A DNA stretch of 64,000 nt from Tubulanus polymorphus (GCF_964204645.1 NC_134026.1:23888650-23952649), one strand, 5' to 3'; counted from the stretch's first letter, positions 46,061 to 57,240 are shown. A program made the numbers and translations. The notes: generated by a model from the sequence alone, not told the origin.

Positions 46061-48833
46061 CTAATCAATGGAACTGAAATGCAAGAAACAATCGAAAATT
46101 AATGAAAACTTCTGTGTCATTTTTTTATCCAGCAAGGGGATCATCCAATTACCAGTGTAAGCAACACATTCATCCCATCCAGGTTTTTGCCAAGCAGACT
46201 CCCTCAATTCTTTCCGTGTCTGTAGATTCTTGTAAGCTATAAGATAAATTCATTTACATCATCAACACAAAAATAGACTTCCGAGTATTTAGTAAAGAAA
46301 ATTATAATTTAAGTATTAACCCCAAATGTGATGGACAGTATACAGTTCTCCCATGTTTGAAAAGAAGCCTCCAACCGGGGTTTCTAGTTGTTTCCTGGTG
46401 ATCAGACCACGGGCCCTGAAACAAAAAATCAAAATTCCATGCAATCAGTATGAGTGATACTGAAAATTCAATTTGACAAAAAATATTGCGTAATTTTACC
46501 AGTTATTTCCCCATTCTATCATAGTACCGGGCTGAAAGATAAAAGAAAGCAATTCAGAAAATATACAAAACTCATGGCCTGGCCAAACTCATTTGTTTTA
46601 AGATTAATACCAAACATTTTTCAGTGGAATATATTCACCTTTAATGTATAAGTTCTCAGTTCATAGATATTCTTCTCTTGTGTAGGTTTCTCAAATGGCC
46701 AAAAACTGAAGCTCAGAAGAATCTGATTGCTGCGCGAATTTATCATCTTATTACGGTTTTTGCGAAATTGAACAAAATCCTGCAAAAAACATGCAGTCAT
46801 ATGTGTGAGGACTAGACAAATTGGAATGACATAAAAGATCCATCTTCTTTTATTTAAGAGAGAACCTTAATATCATCAACTATTCGCCATTCTTTACCTT
46901 ATCAGTTCTATAAGTTTCCACAGCAGTATTCAGAGTAGGGTATCCGCCATCATATCTCCATATGTGAACTAAGAAAAAAAAACCAGAAGTTCTATACAAC
47001 CATTCAGTGCATCAACATTAATAAGACTGTTTTTAACATTTTCACTTTTTTGTTTTTTTAGCAGTTTATTTTCAGTAATAAGACAAGCGATTTCCAAATA
47101 AAATATAGAGAATTAAAATCAGCAAGGGAATATAGGTGATAGTCATTATGTGATAAGTGTAACATAGTCAGAACAAATACTGCGGATGAGTTATAAGCTC
47201 CATGAACATGCAATAATACCCACCAGTGGTGTAAGTGGTGGTGCATCGATTCATTAAATAAATTGTAACCTGATGATTACAAATCTAGATTACAGAGACA
47301 TTTATGATAACGATAACCACATTTATCTAAAAAATTTAGCAAAATTACCCAACATAGGACCTGTCATTATTTGAGTTTTTTTTTTAAGCTTAAAAAACCA
47401 TGACAACCCAACAACAATGGCTGAAGCAAATAAGATATGCTTTTTCAACCATTCTCATACTAACTGGCCTTATCTTGGTCCCCTATATCCACTGTAAAAC
47501 TGCCTGCCAATTCGGCACCAGGGGTTTTATGTTGGACAAGTTCAACAAATTTGGCACTGAAAAATATAAGCTCTAATTGTGAAAGACAAAATGCATACAA
47601 CGCATAGAAGGTTCTGTTCCATGGATTAAGAAGTTGAATGTTTTGAAGCAGAATTATTTTTGCCATAAAACATAGAATTTATTGGCGCATATCATCATTC
47701 CATCTATGCTTTTATCCATATCATATATGCCTCATATATACATAACACATGATGGCCATATGTGAAACGATACAATGGAACCTCGTGATTACAAACCCTG
47801 AGGACAAGAGGGTGTCACAAAAAACTGAAATCTAATCACCAATTTAGTATCTATCAGTACGATGAAAATACTAAAATTTCTGTTACATTAAATATAATGA
47901 GGTTTCACTGTATTGTTATGATATACATGTATAAATATGTTAAGACATCATAATTCACATCAGAGTTTTTTCCAGCTTAACTTCAGGACTATCAGTACGC
48001 AAAAGTCCACGAAACTAATTTTGACTCAGTCATCACAGTAGAACTGGATCGTAAACGAACAAACACTACTGATGTGAATCAAGTGACTTTAACTTCACTG
48101 GCTGGGTATTGAATGAGAGAAAACTTCTTGGATTTAAGCCGAACTAACACCTAAATACATCGGCCAAAGTGCAAATATATCTAACACAAGCGATACAATA
48201 CAATATCTAGTATCATGACAACAAGCAGAGATCGAAATATCAACTAATCATTTTCAAGTACCAGCTTCATCTTGTTTGCCAATACTGACAGTGAAGCTAC
48301 CCAACAACTCTGCACCAGTCCTTTTCTCTTGTACTAAATTATGAAAGTTTTGACTGAAAAGGAAGGTATAATGATAGTAGCTGGTATAATCAAACAATTC
48401 ATAAATGAACAATTCTCAAAATTCCTACTTTTCAATTGTAAATTCTTTGCAAAGAACAAACTTAACTCACAATTCATTCAAGTATTCTTCCATGAACTCT
48501 GGTTTTACCGAATGAACTGAAAACAAAAGCAAACATAGAATACTAAAGTAGCCTACTTTTTATTTCTGCAAAAAATATAGTCAATGATAAATTGTGACAT
48601 GGCAAATAATACACACGCTACTTTATGCCCAAATACTTACACTGTATCTCGTAAACTGTATTTCTGTTTGACAGTAAACTTGATGCCGAATCTTTACCGG
48701 TTTGTACCGGCCGGACGCGAAAAGCTTTACGCAGCCAGCCACCGGTTTTTGGTTGATCATTGCATAACACAACCGAAGAAGAAAATCCCCTGGAATTGAA
48801 TAAACTCTCAATATAGGACCATACAAATTGCAA
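46061..48833 (-). CDS. NIPSNAP: NIPSNAP family mitochondrial protein
   Basis: Minus-strand model of eight exons: 48641-48833, 48471-48516, one of two alternative 92-nt exons (48262-48353 or 47465-47556), 46898-46968, 46639-46779, 46500-46531, 46321-46415, 46061-46236. With either alternative the frame closes at 281 aa, like vertebrate NIPSNAP1/2 (about 285). Family hallmarks: GGWLRKAF near the N-terminus, [76 protein letters not shown] and [12 protein letters not shown]. The N-terminus ([10 protein letters not shown]) suits a mitochondrial presequence. NIPSNAPs are mitochondrial matrix proteins implicated in mitophagy signalling. The last residues after VAYT differ from the usual VPLxRxMESxIMIP ending; reading through gives [12 protein letters not shown], and a further exon behind the GTAATT donor at that point was sought but not found. 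The start lies in a local CpG-rich promoter patch. Confidence 0.93.
47465..47556 (-). other. NIPSNAP alternative exon 3b
   Basis: A 92-nt exon encoding [20 protein letters not shown] then [10 protein letters not shown], flanked by a TTTTTCAG acceptor and a GTTAGT donor. It enters in phase 2 and leaves in phase 1, exactly like exon 3a, and aligns with it residue for residue without gaps. It completes the codon for Ile before HIWRY. Confidence 0.85.
47771..47912. repeat. TA-flanked MITE between the two alternative NIPSNAP exons
   Basis: The left end TACAATGGAACCTCGTGATT and the reverse complement of the right end TACAGTGAAACCTCATTATA form terminal inverted repeats beginning with TA. The ends share the TACARTNNAAC pattern with the elements at 28,057 and 33,086. 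Confidence 0.7.
48262..48353 (-). other. NIPSNAP alternative exon 3a
   Basis: A 92-nt exon encoding [20 protein letters not shown] then [10 protein letters not shown], with a CTTTTCAG acceptor and a GTACTT donor. Same length and phases as exon 3b, 705 nt downstream in the transcript direction. It completes the codon for Val before HIWRY, as in vertebrate NIPSNAP1/2 (AVHLW). Confidence 0.88.
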
Positions 48834-49200
48834 CTTGTTGAACTACATACGACTGAGTACTGAGAGGGAAAACGAGAGTCGAGAGGAATTTGAACAGACC
48901 CTAGCCTCTCGCTCGGCCTCGAAATCGAATGTCAATGCGTCTCTACCTGTTTACGATATTTTCACTGACTGCATTCTTTTGAAGAGTCGAAATTATACAG
49001 CGAAACTGGCGTATACTACCGTGGCGAAACATTTTCAATCTCTAATAGCGATGCGAAGAAAAATAACAGTTGTTTATAGCGAAATTTTGGTCGCTTTCAT
49101 CATGATTTTGACATTGAGAATAATAAATGACAGCGCCCTCTTGTGGTCATTTGATCGAACCGGTTGCCGAGGGGTCGAATCCCGTAAATCAGAAATTAAA
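48834..49200. promoter_or_regulatory. NIPSNAP promoter region, locally CpG-rich
   Basis: The spacer between the NIPSNAP start and the CFAP73/CCDC42 3' end has a visible CpG cluster (CTCGCTCGGCCTCGAAATCG at about 48,908) inside the otherwise CpG-poor block. This is what an unmethylated promoter would look like. No TATA box is evident. Confidence 0.4.
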
Positions 49201-49211
49201 CGAATGTGGCA

Positions 49212-49228
49212 TTTATTAAAGATTTATT
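49212..49228 (-). terminator. Poly(A) signals, CFAP73/CCDC42 gene
   Basis: Two AATAAA hexamers on the minus strand (49,212-49,217 and 49,223-49,228), about 380 nt beyond the stop codon. Confidence 0.5.
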
Positions 49229-49600
49229 TATACATAACATAATTCAATAAACCTGACTGCAGTAGAATTTCAACCGATATAAAATCCTTGGATGGCATTC
49301 AATAATATATTACCCATCTAGACATCTCTAGTAGAGGCTGTACAAAAAATTTCATAATTTAATATCATAAACATCAGTCATTTTTCCAACAAATAAAATA
49401 TACAAATAAAATACAATTTCCATTTTATAAAAATACACACAATTATCACGGAATAAATCACGTTTGATATTTTACAATAAAAAAGATTTGAAGATTTTCC
49501 AACATGATTAATTGTTTTATGATGTAAACGATTTTTTAGAGTCACAAGTTAAGTCCCTGTCATGATTATAGTTTATGATTAGCATCACTATAGAAGATGA

Positions 49601-51671
49601 TCATTGACTGGAAGATGCCCCAGCAGTTGATTGAGTTGCTGCTTCAGAACGCTTGATTTCTTGGGTTATTTGATTTAAATCTTGTATAAATATCTGTATC
49701 TGTAACGAAGAAAAAAAAACATCAATCAAGTCATTAGTAGGTTATCGCTCAGGGGCCGGTTGCTCAAAAGTTGGCTAGAGTTAACCAGTGGATAGTTGAT
49801 AGGGTGACAATTGAAATTTCATTGTTACTATAGTATTTAACGGCTGGTTATCTTTAACCAACTTTTGAGCAACTGGCCCCTGGTTAGTAGATCATCGAGG
49901 AAAATCATCAGAAGACATACCTTACTGAGCTGCTCAGCTGTTTCATCAACCTGTTCATCTGGTAATTGTTTTTGGTGTCTCAGTACCAGTTGGTATAAAT
50001 TATGAGTGGCCCTACAAGACAACCACACTTACGTAAATTATGCATATAATTTGAGCAGCAAATTATGAAAAAAGAAACCCACACCTACATTTTGATTCGG
50101 CCAAGTAATAATGTCTTTGTAGCTGCAGTATTCTTTATGTGAGTCCATTTCGACTCCCATTTAACAGCGTCGCTTTCAGATTTATCAAGTCTTGTTTGTA
50201 ATCCTGCCAGTTGATTATTGTATCCCAATATCTCATTATTCTTATCCTTTGAGAATAAAGGAGGAAATAAAAACACAAACAAGTACAATGCCACGAAATT
50301 CTATTAATGTTCGTGAAAACTTGATAATAAATGATCATACCTCAGTGTATTTCATTAGTTTCTGTTTTTCTAATTCAACAGCCTCTTGGTTCTTTTGTTC
50401 TCTTTCCATCAAATCCTAGAAAATCCTATCTTAGTTCAAAAAACTACTGAACAGCACACAAAGTGAATTGAAAAAACAGTAAACTTCGCCTCACTTACTG
50501 GGCGAAATTGGTCAGAGTTAAGAAAAATTCTGATTTAAAGATCAGGGGCCAGTTGCACAGTCGTGACTTAAGTCCAAAAGTGGTCTTAAATCTTAAGATT
50601 GGTCTTAAGTTGTTAGATTGGCTATAGAACTGAGTTGGTCTTAGACTGGTCTTAAGTCTAAGTCATGACTATGCAACTGGCTCCAGGTAAGATAAGTTGA
50701 GGAGTCAGAAAATGACTTTCTTTTTGTCCATGTTTATCAAAAGTCTGAGTTGGTCATGCCTGAGTAAGGCAAGGATTACTGTATAGTATAGTACAAATAT
50801 GACTTACATAATAAGTAGCAGTCAGTGTGTCATATCGAGCAATTACTTCTCGTATCTCATGAAACTCTTCTGCAGTTTCGAGAACTTTATCTAAATATTT
50901 CTGGCAGACAACATGCTTCTCCAATTTATTTTGAAGATGATCTTTATCAGCAGAAAATAGACCAATCTCATCTCGCAGTCTGGAATCATGAAATTTTTAT
51001 AGAAATATCATAATCAGTCTAACAGGTAATTGTTGATAAAGTTTTTAATCCTGAAAAGCCGACCTGTCAATTTCCTTGTCCTTTGATCTTTTCAGATCGC
51101 GTTCATCTTGTGCCTTCTTCACTGCTCTGGCTCTTTTTGAATCGTTTTCCTGTAAAGGTTTTTACCTTTAAGACACCGAACATCTCAAAACAATCGAGTA
51201 AGATCTGGACAGTTGATTCATTTGAGAACTTACCTTCAAAAATTTATCGAATTTGAGTAAAGATTCCTTTAGCTGAAACTCTTTTCTCTCCAACTCTTCC
51301 CGACGTTGTTGTAAACTTTCCATTTTCATTTGAAACTCCTAAAATCAAAAGGCTCCTCATGAATTCCTTAGCAAATAAGATGACAAATAAGATTATTCAG
51401 ATTGACAGCATCATATACTTCTTTTTGTGCAGCTAATGCCTGTTCAACTTCAGCCATTTCCCTTCGTTTTTCCAGCAATCTTGTCGCTGGTGTCAAGTGA
51501 TCATCCTCTCTTTCAGGCATTTTTCTTGAAAAAAAATAGGGACACAGATTGATAATTTCATCGCAAAGTATACAAAGTTATCACTTTTTAACCAAATTAC
51601 GGTGATAATACTTACACAAGGAGCTTATCCTCGAATGTAGTTCGGAAATACTCTTCTAAACTAACAGCCAT
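49601..51671 (-). CDS. CFAP73: CFAP73/CCDC42 family ciliary coiled-coil protein
   Basis: Nine exons close in frame to 315 aa: 51616-51671, 51419-51524, 51234-51338, 51064-51149, 50808-50979, 50341-50415, 50089-50246, 49921-50011, 49601-49699. The length matches CCDC42 (316) and CFAP73 (308). The protein is coiled coil almost throughout. Conserved family strings: EEYFRTTFEDKLL at the start, LLEKRREM, KFLKENDSKRARAVKKA, EFHEIREVIARYDTLT, EILGYNNQLAGLQTRLD, and the signature WESKWTHIKNTAATKTLLLG then RIKMATHNLY. CFAP73 (MIA2 in Chlamydomonas) works with CFAP100 in the modifier-of-inner-arms complex at the base of axonemal inner dynein arms; CCDC42 is the testis paralogue. I cannot decide between the two from memory. 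Head-to-head with TEKT2 across 1,137 nt. Two MITEs sit in its introns. Confidence 0.94.
49750..49882. repeat. MITE in CFAP73/CCDC42 intron 8
   Basis: CAGGGGCCGGTTGCTCAAAA at the left and its near-perfect reverse complement TTTTGAGCAACTGGCCCCTG at the right give about 30-bp inverted repeats, extended by AGTTGG / CCAACT. The interior GTTAACCAGTGGATAGTTGA is shared with the decayed copy at 1,592-1,716. Imperfect 8-nt direct repeats (GTTATCGC / GTTAGTAG) flank it. Confidence 0.85.
50544..50685. repeat. MITE in CFAP73/CCDC42 intron 5
   Basis: CAGGGGCCAGTTGCACAGTC at the left pairs with GACTATGCAACTGGCTCCAG at the right, followed inward by GTGACTTAAG / CTAAGTCATG. The interior repeats the CTTAAG motif several times (TCTTAAATCTTAAGATTGGT). 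The CAGGGGCC ends are shared with the element at 49,750, but the interiors differ. Confidence 0.85.
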
Positions 51672-52267
51672 CTTGTTTATCTGACTGTATAGCCAAATAC
51701 AATCACCGACAAATTTCAAATCTGTGTTTGAGAATATACGCACGCAGTCCTAGGGCATCCACACAGCTTCTGGTCTAAATATTAAATAATTCCATAACTA
51801 AATATCGTAATAATAAAATAAATAATTGAATTGAATTTGAAATAAGAAAGGTTGCCGAGATCTCCGATTCTGGACCAGATATCCAATTAATTGCACAAAT
51901 ATTCAAGACAATTGTTATATTCTACACTTTTTTTCATTTATACCTATCCAACGTTTTCAACCTCGATAAATTTAATACGAACTCAAGAAAAAATAACCAA
52001 TTTGCAAATGAACCAGGAAGTAAAATCAAAGTGAAAAGTTAGCGAACAATTGTGTATAGGTAGCCGAAATGACGTACAGTTCAAAGCAAATATATTTCAG
52101 ACTCACCGGAATATATAACTTAATCTAGTAAAGGCAATTATATTTTGAAATCTCTTGCTAAATATTGTTCATGATGATGTGATGAAATCTGATTTTTACA
52201 CATTTCATGTTTCGGTTTCAGGATTTTAGTAGTTATATTACGCTCTCTTTCGTGGTATTGTTTACTC

Positions 52268-52280
52268 GTTGCTAGGTGAT
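52268..52280 (+). promoter_or_regulatory. X-box-like RFX motif 1
   Basis: GTTGCTAGGTGAT fits the RFX consensus (RYYNYY, 1-nt spacer, RRNRAC) with a perfect left half-site GTTGCT and one mismatch at the last base of the right half. Confidence 0.5.
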
Positions 52281-52297
52281 ATATAAGACAGTCGCTG

Positions 52298-52318
52298 ATT
52301 GGTCGCTGTTGAACCAAT
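52298..52318. promoter_or_regulatory. Pair of CCAAT boxes in opposite orientation
   Basis: ATTGG at 52,298-52,302 and CCAAT at 52,314-52,318 (in GAACCAATAGG), 11 nt apart and between the two X-box-like sites. NF-Y sites of this kind are common in bidirectional promoters. Confidence 0.5.
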
Positions 52319-52347
52319 AGGATGCGCTGTATTAGCGCGCAGTCTGT

Positions 52348-52361
52348 TTCTCCATGGTAAC
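52348..52361 (+). promoter_or_regulatory. X-box-like RFX motif 2
   Basis: TTCTCCATGGTAAC has a perfect right half-site GGTAAC and a left half TTCTCC with one mismatch (T for the first purine), spacer 2. It lies about 125 nt upstream of the inferred TEKT2 first donor. Confidence 0.55.
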
Positions 52362-52808
52362 TGAGTAACAACTACTAGCAAGTGACAAGTTGTGTTACTG
52401 TTTGGTTTGGCAGAACTGTTGCGGTCTACAATTTCACACATACTGCTAGCGGTGGAACGATCTGGACGCAAGGTAGGTTAACATTACTTCTCATTCATTC
52501 TAAAGATTTTATGGAAAATAGAATACAGGCATTGTTATGTTCAAGCAATCCTTGACCTTGTGACGTGCGTTGTTGAGAAATCAATCAAACCGACAAAAAA
52601 GTCAAAAAAGCACTGCAGTGCAAGGTAGGCAAGGGCATCATCTATCCAACCAACAAGATGTCATGATATGCACAAACCTAAAGGTCATTTTGGATAACGA
52701 GTAACCTAACTGGATAATGTTTTGGTTGGGTGCAAATGTATGCTTTTTCAGTTTTAGTTTTGAATAATAGCGTTTATTTGCCTTTTTAAATTTTCAGACT
52801 GAAGAAAA

Positions 52809-54635
52809 ATGGCAACTGCAATAAAAACAAGCACGCGATATTCTGTACCTGATTGGTATACTTCAAACCATGCGATTTCCACCAATGCTGAAAGACAGCG
52901 CGGTACATCACATGATGTTCGACAAAGCGCCAGAAAACTTAGAAATGAAACGGACAATAAAACAAAATGGGATCAATACGACAACAATACTCGTTTAGCC
53001 GATCGTGTAGATGATATTCGAAAGTGGAAGGAAATTTTGGAAAGATGTCTCGCCAACATTGACAGAGAAATTGCTGATCTTTCGGAAGCGAAAGATTTAA
53101 CCGAGCAAGCCTTAGAAGACAAAAACCTGCCGTTAGATGTAGCTATTGAATGTCAAACATTGCGAGAAGGAAGACAAGGAATCGATTTGGTTAATGACAA
53201 AGTACAATCAGAACTTGGAAATGTGAGTTTATTCCTCAAGGTTCATGATGCTCATTTCTATTAGATCAATGATCATTTGAAGATAACCTTTTCTGTGAAT
53301 TAGTAAACCTATTGTTGAACCACCTCATTGTCTTTTAGGAAGTAAATGTGATTGAAGGCATCAAAGGAGCATTACAGCAGAAGATTGACGAGTCATTTGA
53401 ACAGTTGTGCTTATTGCAAGAAGCTCGACAACAGATCGTCGCCGACCTTCGAGACAAGAATATTGCGCTCGGTATTGATATAGATCAATATAATCTTACT
53501 GAAAAATCGCCAGGAATCAGTTACAAGCCAGATCCATGCAGAGTTCCAAAAGGGTATGTATCTAGATGAAAAATATGAAATCCACCTATAAAGATGGAAT
53601 GTAAAACCCACATTTCTCATTGATCATCTCTGGTTTCATTACCTGTGAACTTTGCAGGAGTACAACACCACAGCAATGGGAAGACTTCAGCCGTATCAAT
53701 AAGGAAAGAGCAGAAGCAGAGATGCGCACATCAACTACACTTCGTGAAGCAATTCATCATACCCTTCAAAAAACTGCCAATGATTTGGAAGCACAAAAAG
53801 AACATCTAAACTATGAATACAGGAAACGCATTCGTGAGATGGAAGCAGCAAAGAAAGAACTTGAATGGCAGAAAGAAAATGTAAGTTACTCTAAAATAAA
53901 AATGTTTGAACTGCAGTCCTTCGATGTACAAGTTTTCAAATGCCAAAACAGATTTGGTTCATTGAAGACAAATTGTTTTAACTTTATGACAGACTGAAAA
54001 GGAAATCAAAGATCTTCGGGGAGATATCGCTGCCCTCGAGGAATCTATTCAAGCGAGAATACCACCATCTAAACTCGCTCAGACTAGGCTTGAGAACCGC
54101 ACATACAGGCCTAATGTAGAGCTGTGTAGGGATCGTCCTCAATATGGTCTTACTGATGAAGTAAAACAATTGGATGTTACAAAGAAAGCTTTGGAAGAAA
54201 AACTTAGAGAAGCAAGGTATTATTTGACCATATAAGGGATCATTCATTTATTACGTACGAATTAGGAGAGGGGATGGGTAAGTGCAATTGCGTACTGTAA
54301 TGCTTAATGTATATGAAAAAATTCAATTTCATGCGTACGTAATGAATGAATGATCCCTTACTGAAAAGAATGTGAGAAGCCCTATACATGTATTTTGTTT
54401 ACACTTGAAAATGAAACACGTGTAATATCTTTCTTTTTACAGGTATCAACTTGATGGTTTGGAAGATAACTTACACAAAATAGACGATGATCTTGCTCTG
54501 AAGACAAACTCTCTGATGTTGGACAAGAGATGTTTGGATGTACGTGAAAAGTTGAATGCCAGCGCCAAGAGTCAAACAGAAAGAAACTTGGGTTTAACTG
54601 GCATGGAAAGAGAACGATCCATGATTCTGGCATAG
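52809..54635 (+). CDS. TEKT2: Tektin-2
   Basis: Five exons (52809-53222, 53339-53553, 53658-53880, 53993-54216, 54443-54635) close in frame to 422 aa; vertebrate tektin-2 has about 430. Tektins are coiled-coil filaments inside the doublet microtubules of cilia and flagella. The N-terminus (PDWYTSNHAISTNAERQR) and the blocks RNETDNKTKWDQYDNNTRL, KNLPLDVAIECQTLRE, FEQLCLLQEARQQI, TTPQQWEDFSRINKERAEAE and the tektin signature RPNVELCRD (about 334-342) followed by QYGLTDEV all match tektin-2 rather than tektins 1, 3, 4 or 5. The end LALKTNSLMLDKRCLDVREK is also type 2. The start codon is preceded by an intron in the 5' UTR. Intron 4 carries a MITE. Confidence 0.97.
54233..54360. repeat. MITE in TEKT2 intron 4
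   Basis: TAAGGGATCATTCATTTATT and the right end AATGAATGAATGATCCCTTA form near-perfect inverted repeats extending to ACGTACG / CGTACGT. Both outer ends are TA. It fills more than half of the 226-nt intron. Confidence 0.85.
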
Positions 54636-55044
54636 GTTCATTGAAAATGATAAATTGTAAAAAAATATCTGTGTGAAATCAATTTATGCATAACTGTGAT
54701 TTTTAAAAATTAATTTTTTCCGAATAGCCTCACCCCTTTTAAAAGAAAACCAGTATGAGTACATTATCTACGTAATGAGGAAAGATCTCTACTGTTATTA
54801 TGTCACTGGATATCACTTCTTCCTTCTGGTGCTATTTGACCTTTCCGATTTTGGTACTGCACTGAATTTTTGTGATATTATTTTCTTTAATGAGGCAAAA
54901 TTATGGATTTGATTGTAAATGTTTTTTTTCTTTTATTCAATCTGGATCAATTCGATTGAGTCATCAATGAAGTATAAGATTCAGAATTTATATTATAGGC
55001 GCTTGATGTAAATCTTGTACATTGTTTGAGTGCTTTAAAATATC

Positions 55045-55050
55045 AATAAA
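55045..55050 (+). terminator. Poly(A) signal, TEKT2
   Basis: AATAAA in TATCAATAAAACATAATATA, about 410 nt past the stop codon. CpG density rises again just to the right. Confidence 0.65.
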
Positions 55051-57240
55051 ACATAATATATACGTATCGTCAATTATTGGTTGCGTTTCAAATTGTTGTC
55101 TGAAGTTTAGAAATACCGTACATTGCTAGACGAGCACATCCAACAAGGACATCGAAGAGTGAAACCTGAATGGGCAAGTGGACGGAAAAATATATTTTTT
55201 GTTTGATAGCATGTGTCTCGCACGCAGTGTATAATTCCCATACGTACATATCGAAAAGGGACGGATAAAAGTTGGTTTGAGCCTGATAAAAATGAAATAA
55301 AATGTGACCTGCCCGGTAAAGAGTTTTTTTTGGGCGAATATCGGTACTGTTTATCAGTCATTTTTTAGGTAGGTTAGTTAAGAAAACTGCTGGAATTAAG
55401 GATCAGGAAATACCTTTAAGACTCAGATAAAAATGAAAACGATTTGTCTTTAGTTAGGCGGAATGTCTGCGAGATTTGATATACCTGGTTTCTCCGTCTG
55501 CTGAGGTCAAAAATAAAAATTGACCCGGTCGCCTATCTACCCTGTACATCCCCTAGCCATAACAGACCAGGCAACTATAGAAATGAACTGATTACAAATT
55601 TTGTTGCAGTGACCCGGCCGCTGCGGAAAAGCGAGGTATCATTTTATAGCCTAAAAATGTCAAGCTTCAATACAATGACCAGAGACGGCCTCGGATGTTC
55701 AGAACAACGAACCATTTAACAAATTTGTTTCATATTCATTTTGTTGTTGATATGTTATCAAAACGATAGCTATCGTCGATATTAGCTGGATTCACCACGA
55801 ACAGTCAAAATTAAACTCTGATGTGCGCATTGGGGGCTTTTATTTGCCACGAGTTCACCAGACGAGGGCACCAGACAGTCGATTTCAAAGTCGGGATCCA
55901 CATCAAGAAGAACTTTAGATAAGGGGGTGTCAGGCTTTGTAGAGCTGGAAAAAGCAAGAAGGAACCGGATTGAGGGTTGCTTGTGCAATCAATAAGACTC
56001 TAATGGGATTGGGATAAGAGAGGTTCAATTCTAGTGGGACTAGATATATAGTATGTAGAGTATTTAGTATTTAGAGGGTAAGTCCAAGAGATTAAAGCGT
56101 GTGCGCAAAAACAAATTTTACCGCGCAAACTGATCATAAGGCAAACTGATAATTATATCATTAGCATGCAAAATCGATCTTTTTTGGGGCACTGAAATTC
56201 TTTTTTTCGCGATACACGAAAAAAGTTTTGAATTAAAGCATTGATTGGTAATAATCTGTCCAGTAACTTGTTCGGACTGATGTGTATGAAAAGTCCGCTA
56301 ATGAGTTCACCAAAGGAACCCTAACGTGATTGTCTGATGTACCACAGGTGGAACGAACGTCACTGAGGATCCCACCCAGTCCAGGGGCCCAGTTTCACGA
56401 AAAAGTTAAATTCAGATTTTTGGTGTAATTGCCATTGGTTACTTCATGTTTTCAATGAGGACAACAATTCAAACTTAACCGTTTTAGGCTTAAACTTTTT
56501 TCGTGAAACTGGACTGGGGCGAACTAACGACGTCGTAACGGCATCGTTGTAGCGGCAGGCCCGTGCGCGATAGTCAACGTCGAAGGGCTGCCAATGTCGG
56601 TTTTACCTATAGGCCTACTTCTGACTGACTATGACGGACGGTGAGACGTCGAAAATATATCGATAGAGTAAACCGAAAAACTCGGCGAAAAAGTCGAAGA
56701 GTTTGGCCGAAACAGAGTTTATTTTTTTAGTAAAATAAATGATTAACAAATTTGAAATTATGGATTGTTGAAATTAATATAGTTACCCAGCAACATAACT
56801 GGGAGTCATGGTTTTTTAACATTTCGTTTGAGATATACCAGGCCTACGGAGGAGGCGAATAGTTTTAGGTCAATAGTTTTGATGAAGGTATATTTTGCAG
56901 ACGCTGAGAATATAAGATTACAGCTATGAAAAATCGTGAGTAAACCTAAACAAAGTTACTTTATTCATTATTGTAAATAGCAAAATTATTGCATCATTGC
57001 AAAAAAACATTCATGATTCAAATTTAGTCCGCACATTTAGGCCTATGTAGCCTATTCAACTGATAATCTTAGTGCCATTGGACATTAATCGCTATATTGC
57101 CGATACCTGTGAGTAACAAAGTGAAGAAATTACGAATATACGTGGTATTGTTGGTGCATCTTATAAGTATATATGATTTTTAATGTAGCCTATAGGGTGG
57201 AGCACGAACCTAACAAAATAACTATGATAAGTGATGATGA
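55051..57240. other. Intergenic DNA between TEKT2 and FRRS1-like B (convergent)
   Basis: No coding frame was recognised. It contains the MITE at 56,381-56,520. CpG dinucleotides are clearly more frequent than in the gene block to the left (for example GACGTCGTAACGGCATCG near 56,530). The palindromic 7-8mer TAGGCCTA is common from here to 63 kb. Confidence 0.5.
56381..56520. repeat. MITE with CCCAGTTTCACGAA-type ends
   Basis: The left end GGCCCAGTTTCACGAAAAAG is reverse-complemented at the right (CTTTTTTCGTGAAACTGGAC), and the inner GTTAAATTCAG / TTAAAC tracts extend the similarity. It is non-coding with an AT-rich centre. Confidence 0.85.

Larger units (their letters stand above)
51672..52808. 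promoter_or_regulatory. Bidirectional spacer of two axonemal genes
   Basis: This 1,137-nt spacer separates the start codons of CFAP73/CCDC42 (-) and TEKT2 (+). A cluster at 52,260-52,365 contains two X-box-like sites and two CCAAT boxes in opposite orientation. A donor GTAGGT at 52,473 and an acceptor TTTTCAG at 52,798 suggest that TEKT2 has a short 5' UTR exon ending at 52,472. No TATA box stands out. Confidence 0.6.

Noticed and set aside
48835-49242. 135-codon plus-strand frame next to the NIPSNAP start
   Set aside because: It lacks an ATG at its start, has no recognisable domain and lies in the CpG-rich promoter patch, where random frames are long.
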